Under the pieces are notes generated by a model. The model searched no databases. It saw nothing but the letters and a program-made list of their open reading frames with translations, and was not told the origin of the DNA. From assembly GCA_047967505.1 (NCBI GenBank), contig CM106541.1: 64,000 nucleotides of DNA. One strand, 5' to 3'. Source of the stretch: Dipteris shenzhenensis. Lineage: Eukaryota > Polypodiophyta > Polypodiopsida > Gleicheniales. This document shows positions 34,189-44,319 of this stretch, piece by piece. The position numbers and the translations under genes were made by a program. Each line of letters opens with the position of its first letter. Position 1 is the stretch's first letter.

Positions 34189-34267
34189 ATCGGGGGGGGA
34201 GAACTGGGAGAGAGATAAGTGAGAGAAAAACAGAGAAGTGAGAGAGGGAGAACTCAGAAAGAGAGAA

Positions 34268-34327
<60 letters not shown>

Positions 34328-34387
34328 CAGAGACAAAGAAAGAGCGAGGGGGGGAGAGAACTGGAGAGAGAGAACTGAGAGAGGGAG

Positions 34388-34428
<41 letters not shown>

Positions 34429-34535
34429 AAAAGAAAGTTAGAGAGAGGGAGAGAGAACTGAGAGAGAGAGAGAGAGAGAGAGCACAAACACACACACACA
34501 CACAAAGACATAGAGAGAGAGAGACAGGGGGGGGG
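33967..34535. repeat. Composite microsatellite block around hairpin H7
   Basis: As in D1 and D2 but with the shortest (GT)n (34268-34288). Confidence 0.95.
34020..34084. repeat. Fold-back hairpin H7 (65 bp)
   Basis: Same as H6. Confidence 0.88.
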
Positions 34536-35510
34536 GATTGCATGTGCTACCTTCTTAGAATGCATGTTGCATAAGAGTGGCTTAGAACTACTAATTATAA
34601 GAAACGTTTGGGCCAACTTTTGGTTTATCCATCCCTTTTATATGCCCCTTTTCTTCCTTGATTGGCCCTAGCCTTATTCTTCATGAGGGCACCCCTAGAG
34701 GACCCTATAGATCTTCTCTAACATGCCCATGGAGAGCTTCAAACTTGCACATGTAGAGCAAAAAGAGAGAGAGAGAGAGAGAGGAAAGAGAGAGAGGGGG
34801 GGAGAACTAAGAGACAGACAAAGAGACAAAGGGAAAGGACTTAGAGATAGATAGAGAGAGGGAGAGAGACAGACAAATAGAGACAGGGACAAACAAAGCA
34901 TGGCGGTTGGCTTTTCTATGCCCCTTTTGTGCCTTGATTGGCCCTAGCCTTGCTTTGCATGAGTTGGCCCTAGATGACCCTGCAGATCTTCTCCAACTTG
35001 CCCATGGCAAGATTCAAACTTGCACATGGATGAGACAAATCATTGTATTCCATGAAACCTCAAAACAAGTTTTTAATGTGTATATACACCCTTTTCAAGG
35101 TTGCTTTCTAGTCTTCCCTAGACACGATAGGCACTGATATCTGATGATCCTCAAATTGAGCATATCTAGCATTTTCTCTATCTGCCTCTTAGAGCAAACA
35201 TGTGGTATCTTTAGTGATATAACATTCCATTAGAGCACTTCCCCTTGTAGGATGAACAACACCAACTAGCAAGATAGTATTGCTAGGTGAGGATGCTGGG
35301 GAAGCATTGCTGGTCTAGCCTAGCATCCACAAATTCCCAAGATTTGTCATTCGCCCAAGCATGTTGAATTTGATAAATGAATAACACTAGACTGATTGCA
35401 GAGTTTACTCCATGCTATCTATCATTACTTGCATCAAAGGATAGAGGGGATGGAAGGCTACATAAACCTATGTCCTATTCATGCCTGCACTATGTTCTAT
35501 CATGCCTGTC

Positions 35511-35557
<47 letters not shown>

Positions 35558-35603
35558 TAGGACTTATGTTTTATGATCTCAAGGCAGATTAGCATCAATT
35601 ACA

Positions 35604-35921
35604 GTGGCAAGGATGAAGGCTACTGCCAAGAAGACGGACAAGGGTCCACCCAAATTGAGGGCACTCCAAAAAAGAAAAACGCTTGATTTTTTGTGCTCTA
35701 CATGCTCGTCACATCTTGCACACAGTTTGCACAAGTATCACACACTTTTGGGCCTTGACAACAAATCCACTTCCTTCATGCACGTGAACCTCTACATCAA
35801 TGCATCTAACCCAGCACTTAAAACTAACAAAGAAAATGCATTATTTAGTGCTATTTCATCATTTGACCTAGGCTTGATGGTTGGTCTAGATCTAGTTCAT
35901 AGTATCTTAGATCATCCATAG
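35604..35921 (+). other. Recurring 105-codon ORF, D3
   Basis: Same ORF as at 28338 with one change (ALFSAISS). Same caution applies. Confidence 0.35.
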
Positions 35922-36015
35922 TAGAGAGAACTCCAAAGCAGCCAATAAAAGCCATGCCCAAAAATTCCTAAATAGTTCCTACTCGGAGTCAGTCCCTTCA
36001 CTCACATGCAGTTTC

Positions 36016-36273
36016 CTCGGGAATTTCACCTCCAAAAAATTTAGTGTACCACCTGCATTCAAAGGGAGGGGTATTTTAATGCAGCTTTTGGAAAAAATTT
36101 AACTGGATTACAATTACAAGAGGGGTTTTTTAATTTCATTTCTAGAAAAAATCCATTAATTCATAAGGAAAGAGGGGTGGTGTTATTAGGAAACATATTT
36201 TAGTTGAGGGTTTTTTTAAATACCCTTTGAATGCCTGTGATACATAGGGTTTTTTAGTAGTGCACCACCTGAG
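36016..36273. mobile_element. Small inverted-repeat transposon, 258 bp, D3
   Basis: Third array copy of the variant element, with flanks GCAGTTTC and GCGATTTC. Confidence 0.88.
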
Positions 36274-36634
36274 GCGATTTCAAATCATTACATTTCGTAA
36301 AACCCAATGTTCCAAAGTTCAGTGAGCTGACTTTAGAGTTTTCAGAGGCATTGGCCAATCAATTAGAGGGTAGATTGCACATGATTGGATTTTACATGCA
36401 CATGCCATCATTGTAAAGACTATTTTGCTATTTTTTGGCATTGTGCACATCATTTGAGCCTTGTAAAGCCTCTTGGTTGTTCCCGGCATAATTTTCCACA
36501 AGCCTTGTAAAAGATTAGATTATATATTGCAATTCTATCTTCATCAACAATTCATATTGCACTTAATACAGTTAGTGTTTTGCAATTGAGTTAGATAATG
36601 ATTTCAGAGACACTTTGAGTACATTTCCTGCACC

Positions 36635-36897
36635 ATGTCTACGACTAGCAACCTCAATTTAGAGGCATCTGCTAAGCTAAACAACTCCAACTATGACAGA
36701 TGGAAATACCGAATGGAGACCATACTTGTACTTGAAGACAAATTGGAGTATGTCGATGGGTCTACACCTAGACCATTGGATGATCCAGCCAACAGTAGCT
36801 CCACTCCCACCATTGTGTTAGAGGATGGTGTAAATTGCACTGTCTACATAGGGCACTTGGGCAAACTCTACCCTAACCCTAAGGGGTTCGCATGTAT
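36635..36897 (+). pseudogene. gag: Copia gag fragment type A in D3
   Basis: As the D1 and D2 copies up to GFAC. Beyond the segment border the frame runs only a few codons (ISSCSCLINLVYR) into unrelated flank, so the gag body was already missing before triplication. Confidence 0.82.
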
Positions 36898-38559
36898 ATC
36901 TTCATGTTCATGTTTAATAAACTTAGTGTACAGGTAGCTATATCCTGTGCACTCCTCTCTCTCTCCCTCTCTCACTTCCTCTATCATGGTATCACAACAC
37001 CAAGTGCTCCCACTCCCTTCATGATGGTCAAGACCTCCTTTTGTGAGTCATCTTCCATTGAGAGATATTTACATCAGAGGGAGTGAAAGCCCTTGCTTCA
37101 TCAAGGCATTAAGCCCTTCATTCCTTCAAGGTACAAGCCCTCTCATTGAGGAATCTTCATGATTTCTTTAGCTCTTCATGTAGAGCTCATCCTCATCTTT
37201 GTTTTGAGGTAGAAAGCTTCTAATTTCAACATTCAAAGCTTCATATATGTTCATTTTCTTTTTGAGGTTCTTACTTGAATGTTCTATGAGAAACATGTAA
37301 ATATACTCTGCTCTTTGTTTTTGAGAGACTTCTAAGGTTGTCTCAGTCCATGTTATGAGTCTTGAGAGGTGCTAAGGTTCTCTAAGGGTTAGAGGTCAAT
37401 CCTCGGTGAAGGTAAAACCCAAGGCTCGAAAGGACCTCTCCATGAGATGACCCTTCATGAAACATTGAGCCTCTCAATAGCGCCTTTCTAGAAGGCATGC
37501 CACCCAACTAGCAAACTATCAAAGAGGCTTCAACACCTCATGTAAGAGGTGATCCCTCCACGAAACTCTGTGACATCTACAAGAAGCAGAATTTGATGCT
37601 TAGTTAGCAAGATATACAAAAGGCTACACAATGAGCGGCATCTCAAGCTCGACCAAAGTGCTAGGTGACTAACTGCCATATTAGCCTCTGTGCAATGGAT
37701 GAACTTCTATGACCTCCAAGCCTCAATGCAAGACTTTGCAGTGCTACTCCACAATGGGCAGCCAACAACCTTCAGCGCCACCTGGCAGCTTGACTACATC
37801 AACAAATCCCAACATTTGTATCCACAACCAAGGAGTTTCCAGTGTGACAGCGATGCCACGAAGCTCTACCAATGTGACTTCTTTAGGTCCATTGAATCTA
37901 CAAATGACTCACTGGCCATCAAGCCACCAGCCGGTGAGCTCCACGCAGCTTAGCAGGCCTCTATCATGATCTAGAAGACCATCCACAGGCAAGCTCCAAA
38001 TTACTAGTGGCCTCTATATGATCAGTGTCCTCCCTAGCCTGGCCCAACAAGCTTCACAACAAGCAATGCCAAGCCTCTACACAGAGCAAATTGATGGCAT
38101 GCAAAGCCCTCTTAGCCCACATTAGCAAGGGGAGACCTCCAACATTGACCCTATTCTCCAATGCATCCAAATGATCCTCCATCGACCATTGCTCTCTACA
38201 TTTCCAATGGCGACCTTCAATCGATCCATCCATGACTTCAATAACGCTCTCCTCCATGGACTCTAGCCAACATCTACAGTGCCACACTCACAAGCTCTCC
38301 TCGACTTGTGTTAGATCTATCCCACAGCTTCTACAGAGGAAGAGCATGGTATTCTCAATATGCACGGTTCGGAGGCTTTTTGTCACCTATAGATATATCG
38401 GAGTTGTCATTTGTAGTATAAGTGTAGCTTAGGACCTTGAGTCATATTTTGGTAATAAGCAAACATAGTGCTTGCATGTGTGAAAGGAACATGCATCATC
38501 ATGGTAGAGGTAATGAAGGTTTTCACCTTCATTGGGGGTTGAAGGGTTTAGGAGTAGTT
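36898..38559. other. Unrecognised flank right of the array
   Basis: No gene is supported. A short CT tract lies at 36955-36975. At 36987, TGGTATCACAACACC shares its first eight bases with the initiator-Met primer site but not the rest. Overlapping frames of about 80-87 codons (37690-37969, and 38054-38287 minus) have no recognisable motif and are probably chance. Confidence 0.5.
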
Positions 38560-38860
38560 TAAGGGTTAGAGGGATGTTCAAGGTTTAAGGAAGTTCCAAG
38601 GTTCAGAGAGAGGTTCCATAGTTTAGAAGAGGTTCCAAAGTTTAGAAGAGGTTCAAGGGTTAGAAGAAGGATCCAAGGTTCAAGGTAGAGTACATGGTGG
38701 AGAACTCGTCTCCCTTATAGTTCATGGAGTTTAAGGGTTGAGGAGCTAAGGGTTTAGGGGAAGTATAGGAGTGGGAGAGGAAGAGGATGTAACAGCATGG
38801 GGGGAAAGGAGAAAGAGAAGAGGGAGGAAGAGGAGGGAGGAGGAGGAGGAGGAGGAGAGG
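38560..38860. repeat. Degenerate minisatellite and GGA-rich tract
   Basis: Repeats of about 19-20 bp resembling AGAGGTTCCAAAGTTTAGA occupy 38600-38700. A purine-rich GGAGGAGGAGGAGGAG tract lies at 38800-38860. Confidence 0.8.
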
Positions 38861-39723
38861 ATGGGTTGCAAGGTTGGAAGAGAGGGGAGGAGGAGTTGCA
38901 AGGTTAAGACATGCTTTCGGACGTGCACTGCAAGGACACTTGAGACAATTGCTTAGAATACCAAAGTAGAACTCAACACAATGCCCCAAAGAGTGTGGGA
39001 TTCATTCCATTATGGGGTATATATACAAGTTGGAGAGCTTCTCTCTTTGCATGTAGGAATTGTAAGACGTTCTCTCTCTACATGTAGAACTTGCATATAG
39101 AAGCTGCATGTATGAGTTGCAAGCCTGTTTTGCAAGTTGCATGTAGGAGTTGCAAGTAGAACTCGAATGTTGCATGTTGCATGTAGGAGTTGCATGTAGA
39201 ACTCACAGGTAGAACATGCATACAGGAATCACATGTAGGACTTACATGTAGAACTCGTATGTAGAACATGCATGTAGGAATCGCATGTAGGACTTGCATG
39301 CAGGAGTTGCAAGTAGAAGTTGCAAGTAGAGCTTGAATATCAAGGATTCCTAAGAGAGATTATTCCTAGCCGTATGAAAGTACAAGCGGAGCTTTGCCGC
39401 TACTCTACACACACATTTTGTACTACCTAAGTCCATGTTGGCATAAAGACAACATACTTCTGGATCCATTTTATTACCCGTCCTTGGGTCATGGCTTATT
39501 GTGATCATGGAGTTTGATTTCCATGCATGTAATCCAGTGGCTGTAAAACTTTTGTCGTGCCAATTGATCCTATTGTAAATCCTTGGCACCATACAATTTT
39601 TGTTCAGTTTCCAGGTAGCCTGTATCCACCATTTGTTTAAACAGAGATACGTGGCATGCTTCTAAGAAGATGACTCTTTGATAGAGTCAGCTTGTAATCT
39701 AAGCATCGATCCGTTCAATGGGG
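38861..39723 (-). repeat. Shared repeat E, copy 1
   Basis: It matches 58056-58860 in the same orientation, from GAGGATGGGTTGCAAGGTTG through AACACAATGCCCCAAAGAGT and GCTTTGCCGCTA to about GATCCGTTCAATGGGG. It includes a minisatellite (39050-39345). Similarity ends where the Tat-like pol fragment begins. The other copy continues into a minus-strand element, so this is probably internal sequence of a second copy of that element on the minus strand. Confidence 0.8.
39050..39345. repeat. Minisatellite, about 12-bp unit
   Basis: Runs of variants of TTGCATGTAGGA, ATCGCATGTAGGAC and TTGCATGTAGAAC. The homologous minisatellite at 58262-58475 differs in repeat number and order. Confidence 0.9.
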
Positions 39724-41181
39724 TTAAAGATGGCCTTAGCTAGGATTGATGAAGCAAAGGGGTGTCTAAATCCTAGCAAGTGTCATTTGGTTCAAATAAA
39801 AGTAGTCTTGTTGGGGCATATTGTGTCTCAAGAAGGCCTGCAAATGGATCCTGACAAGATTCAAGCAATCATGGCATTGCCAAGTCCTGAGAATGTCACT
39901 GATGTTTGCAAAATTCTAGGAAAGAGCAAGTACTATCAATGCTTTTGTGATGATTTCACAGAGATAGTGCATCCCATGAACTTGTTGACAAGAATAGGAG
40001 TTTCTTTCCAATGGGGTGTGGAGCAACAAGAGTATTTCTAGCAACTTAAGGAGGCCATGAGTAAGGGCCCAATATTGAAGCCCCCTGATTGGTCTCAAGA
40101 CTTTTATGTAAATCCAAGTGTATCTTTGCATTCAGTTGGTGCTGTATTGCTACAAAAAGGAGAGGTAGGTAGAATGCAATGCATCTATTATGCCAGCCGA
40201 CAGCTCACAGATGTGGAAACAAGGTATGAAGAAATGGAGCAGCAAGCTCTCTCTTTGGTGTTTTCCGTCAGAAAGTTTCGCTCCTATTTATTACCTCGAC
40301 CATTTTTCTTCCTTACCTCTCAGTCTATATTAGCATATCTAGTTCGCAAGCCTAATCCTGGGGGGAGATTTGCAAAATGGTTGTCAGAGCTTCAAGAGTT
40401 CTCTCTCTCTTTTGTCAATGAAAATACCACTAGGTCCACTATGGCAGATTTGCTCACAGGACGGGAGGATCTAGGAGAAGAAAAGAAATGTAAGGAGAAC
40501 ATTAAAGATGAAAGGGATACACCACCAGTAGCTTTTGTTTTGTATTTTGATGGGGCTTTTAGTCCTTCATGCCAACAAGGAGCCGGGGGGATAGTCTTAA
40601 TGAATCCTGAAGGTCAAGAGGTATGGGCAAGAGGACAAGAGCTTCCAAGTATCACAACTAACAATGCACCTGAGTATAATGCTTTGATTCTTGGTTTGGA
40701 GGGTTGTCTTCAAAGTCAAGTTAAAGAATTGGAAGTAAGAGGAGATTCTCAGCTTATTATAAAGCAAATGCAAGGGCATTACAAGACAAGAAGTCCTCAT
40801 TTAAAGGAGCTTAATCAAAAGGCTATGGCACAATGTAGTCGCTTTGACTTTTGCAAGTTTGTTCATATAAACAGAAAAGAAAATCAAAGGGCAGATGAGT
40901 TAGCTAAAGCCATTGTAGTGCCAGACCGGGGGGTGGTTTCGTGGGTAGACACTGGATGGCCAAAACTACAAGATGTTCAGCAATATGTGGAAGAAGGCAT
41001 GTTTCCTCGAGGGTTAACACCACAACGGAAGCAGAGATTGGTTACTTTTGGCCGCGCCTCCATAAGGATGTATATGAATGTCACGAATAGAACCTATCAG
41101 CTTGAGGATGTTGATGGCATGGTGATACCCGAATGCACCAATGAGTATCGCCTTAAATTCTTCTATGCTCGACCACCTTGA
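39724..41181 (+). pseudogene. Tat-lineage Ty3/Gypsy pol 3' part: RT end, RNase H, second RNase H
   Basis: One frame broken by a single TAG (40039-40041). It starts just downstream of the RT active site (CLNPSKCHLVQIKVVLLGHI, SQEGLQMDPDKIQ). The Gypsy RNase H reads VNPSVSLHSVGAVLLQ, IYYASRQLTDVETRYEEMEQ and FSVRKFRSYLLPRPF. A second, archaeal-type RNase H follows: LYFDGAFSPSCQQGAGGIVL (Asp), TTNNAPEYNALILGLEGC (Glu), VRGDSQLIIKQMQGHY (Asp) and NRKENQRADELAKAI (Asp). Dual RNase H marks the plant Tat lineage. The segment after it resembles the start of integrase (YVEEGMFPRGLTPQRKQRL) but stops at 41179-41181; the HHCC and DDE regions are absent, with the polypurine tract only 40 bp on. The element is truncated at both ends. 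Confidence 0.9.
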
Positions 41182-41187
41182 GGGCCA

Positions 41188-41218
41188 GCAGACCCTCTCT
41201 GTACTAGAGAGGATCTGC
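41188..41218. other. Short hairpin upstream of polypurine tract
   Basis: GCAGACCCTCTCT, loop GTACT, AGAGAGGATCTGC: 13-bp arms with one mismatch. Confidence 0.75.
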
Positions 41219-41232
41219 TAGGGGGGGAAAGA
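41219..41232 (+). promoter_or_regulatory. Polypurine tract
   Basis: A run of G followed by AAAGA lies directly before the LTR start TGTGACGCC. It is the position and composition expected for the plus-strand DNA primer of an LTR retrotransposon. Confidence 0.85.
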
Positions 41233-43291
41233 TGTGACGCCAAAAATTGATATTTTTAACTTGGCATTGATATTGTTTTTCTCTACGTTTGATAAGAGTT
41301 TGAGTATCAAGTGATAGCCTAGCGGCTCTCACTTATTTCTATTTTCTATGATATTGTATGGGATTGAGAGGATGAGTGGAATGGCTCATTATAAATACCA
41401 TAGGTATGAATTATAAATACCTTGGTATGGGGTGAGAGTTATTTGTGTACGGAATATGTTGATTTTTTTAGAAAATAGGAAGAGTGAGTCATATAAAGAG
41501 GTGGGCTCATGTCCATGTGTTCCAATAATATAAGAGAGGTCACATGCCAAGCATGTGGAAGGCATGTGGAGGAGTGTGAAGTCAAGAGGAATCCTTCTAG
41601 AAGTCCTATGTGGAATAAGGAGGATGTGGACATGTGGAAAAGAGAGGGTCCCTATGGGCTCCATGTGAGGAGACTCTTGACTTTCTCAATATTTTAAGAG
41701 TCATGAGCATCTTGTGATGGGACACATGGCAAGAGTAGCCAAAAAGGACATGGATGGTGACATACGTGCTTATGTGATTGATGGGGAAAGGAATCTACAG
41801 GCAGCAATTGTAAATGGGTGAAGGAGGGTAATAAAATCTCTATAAAAGGAGCCCTCCTCTCCCTTGTTCATCAATCTCTTCCACCATTAGGCCTCATGTT
41901 GTTGTAGCTCTAGTCTCCCCAAGCCTCTTCCATGAGCCTTCTCTCCCTCTTGTAAATATTCTCTTATGTAGACTCTTGAGTCCATCTCTCTCTAGTTTAT
42001 TCTCTCTCTATGAGTAGTCTTGGAGCTTTCGCTCCCTCTTGTATGTATGAAACCTCTTCTTCTCCCTTGTGTTTGTAGTATTAAAGTGGATTCTCACTCT
42101 ATTTGTAATGAAGGTCACTTCAGGTTCTCTCTCTCTTGAGTGTCTTGTCTCTTTTCTCTTTTAAAGCCTTGAAAGTCCTTTCTATTCGGCCGCTCACTGT
42201 GCATACATGGTCCATTTGTTTCTCGAGCCACCATGCAAACTTCTTACTCTCTTTTAGGAGAAATCTATGAGGGGTGGATCGTTGATGAAGGTGGAGTCTT
42301 GACGGAGCATCCTGCTCAGGCGAAATTAGCCTGGGTGGAGGGTAGTTTTTATGACAGTTTGACCCCCTATTAGTGTTTTACTCATAACTTTCTGTCGATA
42401 GTCTGATTGTAATGAAATTTATATCAGCGTGAAGCTCTTTTTAAGACGCATGTTTATATGTGATCAGATCTTGAATCAGATACTGCTGCAAAAAGTTATG
42501 AGTCTCTGTGTCTGACAGTCTATTTTCATGATAGTTTTTACCCCCGTCTAGTAAACTGTCCATAGCTTTTCGGCTGCTACTCTGTTTCTTACGAAACATA
42601 TATCAGCATGAAGCTCTCTTTAAGTCGCATGTCTCTATGTACTTAGATTTTGAATTGCTGCAAAATGTTATGAGTCTCTGTGTTTAATAGTCTATTTTCA
42701 TGACAGTTTTACCCCCTTCCAGTAAACTATCCATATCTCTTCAACCGTCTGTCTGTTTTCAATGAAACTTATATCAGCGCGAAGCCCATCTCAAGGCGCA
42801 TCTCTTTGTGTACTTGAATCTTTGATATCATGTATTTATTGAAAGTTATAGGCCTCTGTGTCTAATGACAGTTTGTAGAGTGTTTTGAGCTAAGTATAAA
42901 GGTGTCTATGAAGAAGGTGCAATGTTTCCTCGGAATCTACCCATCCGACGTAATCAGAGCCTTCAAACTCCTCGATATATATTAGTTCATGTTATGTTGA
43001 GCCGTAAGATCTTCTTTCAACAACGTATCGCTCTTCTCTTTGGCACAGACCGGCTCGCTGAGATTATGGCCTCTGCTGATCCTTTCCTTCTCCCTATGCT
43101 TGATTACAACATCACTTGGGATGTTACCATCTTCATTCTCATCTGAGGGAGGAAAGTATGGTGTGGTATCTTGGCATAAAAGCTTCTTTCTAATGTCCCC
43201 TTCTCAATGATAAATATCTTTGGCTGTTAGTTCGAAAGCAGCAGGAAGTGAAGAGGTGCGTGAAGTTTATTACCCCCAACTTCATGTCACA
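41233..43291 (+). repeat. Tat-like LTR 1 (3' LTR), 2059 bp
   Basis: It begins TGTGACGCC and ends ATGTCACA, giving matching TG...CA inverted ends. It aligns over its full length with 52585-54653 (about 95 percent by eye, mainly C/T differences and small indels). It contains about three degenerate direct repeats of about 175 bp at 42342-42870, each marked by ATGACAGTTT-like, CCCC and ATATCAGCGYGAAG-type phrases. CTATAAAAGGAG at about 41852 is a plausible TATA-type promoter. Frames inside it are not genes. Confidence 0.93.
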
Positions 43292-43850
43292 GCATGCTAG
43301 GACAACTCAACATAGTCAAGACATCAAAAGAAGCATGGGATATGTTCATAGCTCTCTATGAGTCCAAGAACACTTTTAGGATTCTCACACTAAGAAACTG
43401 AATCAACTAGAGTTTTTAGGATAGCAATGAAGCCGGTCATGCTTGCATACTCAAGATCAAGGATTACAATAATCAACTCGCAGGAGACACCATGAATCCC
43501 ATAGAACTGGTTCAAAGTCATCCTAAATGGACTAGGAGAGGGATATGAGAATCTAGTCCAGAGTATTGCCATTCAATAACAAATTTCAGCTACAAGTAAT
43601 TTTATTGGTGAAGAACTCAAGACGCAAGCCATTTTTGCATGCAAAGGTTATTCCAATGATCAAGCATTCATTACTTCAAATAGAAGTAGAGGCAGAGGCA
43701 GAGGTAAATCATTTCAATGAAGTGGACATCATCAACAACAAATTCACTAGCAAAGTCAGCATCAGAATCATCCTCAACAACATTAGCATCAGTAACCAAG
43801 AGGAAATAACATCGTATTAGATAAAGTGGTACAAAAGTTGCATTTTGAGA
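43292..43850 (+). pseudogene. gag: Ty1/Copia gag middle fragment
   Basis: Recovered across frames are KTSKEAWDMFIALYESKN, then IKDYNNQLAGDTMNPIELVQ, LNGLGEGYENLVQSIAIQ and GEELKTQAIFACKGYSNDQA. This is the usual order of plant Copia gag (UBN2-type) ahead of a zinc knuckle, and it ends in SNRSRGRGRGK. Several stops and frameshifts are present. It is abutted on the left by the Tat LTR, so the N-terminus is missing. Confidence 0.8.
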
Positions 43851-44305
43851 ATTTTGAAATTGGGTGTATTTCGTTAAAATTGGGAAAGGTTTCATTAAAT
43901 TTGGGAAATTTTTCATTGTTTGTGGGAATTTTGCCAATATTGAATATGCTGATGTTTGGAAATTCCAATGATTATAAAACATTTCATTGGGTATAACAAC
44001 CGAAACAAAAATTTATGGTAGAGTTTGAAAATCATAAATGTTGTTAATAAACACCATTTGGGGACATGTATATTTTACTTGAGGTATTAATAAACACCAG
44101 TTGGTGGTGTTAACAAACACCATGCATAGTGAACCACTAGAAAGAAAGTAGTTTTTGGTGAAAGACAACTTTTGGAAATTGTCATATTAATCATTTACAA
44201 ATATCGATTGACAAGATAACAACCATTGAAAAACATCACATGAGGACACACATTACAACATAAGTTTGGGACATCAAGAGGGAGAAATTCCACACCATTT
44301 TCTAT
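43851..44305. other. AT-rich spacer, nothing recognised
   Basis: Contains repeated phrases TAATAAACACCA and TAACAAACACCA (44045-44125) and a short TTGGTGGTG palindrome region. No coding content. Confidence 0.5.
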
Positions 44306-44317
44306 GCTCTGATACCA
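44306..44317 (-). promoter_or_regulatory. Orphan initiator-Met-type primer binding site
   Basis: The minus strand reads TGGTATCAGAGC, the 12-base complement of the plant initiator-Met tRNA 3' end used by most plant Copia elements. It follows a CTTTCT phrase typical of LTR ends. No LTR pair or gag is visible leftward, so it may be a relic or coincidence; the minus-strand frame also reads through it. Confidence 0.45.
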
Positions 44318-44319
44318 AG

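Larger units (their letters stand above)
33267..36897 (+). repeat. 3.64-kb tandem segment D3
   Basis: Third copy (3631 bp). Its right end GCATGTAT continues into ATCTTCATGTTC, the original flank, which identifies this copy as the one holding the outer right border. Confidence 0.92.

Noticed and set aside
37690-38287. Possible genes at 37690-37969 plus and 38054-38287 minus
   Set aside because: Two overlapping plus frames and one minus frame of similar length, with no recognisable domain. Consistent with chance in less AT-rich DNA.
39010-39299. Met/His/Leu-rich minus-strand frames across the minisatellite (also 58216-58487)
   Set aside because: They arise from the 12-bp unit, whose length is a multiple of three. 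No independent support.
41389-41697. Frames inside LTR 1 and LTR 2 (62-91 codons)
   Set aside because: They occur at the same place in both LTRs because the DNA is duplicated, overlap on both strands, and have no motif.
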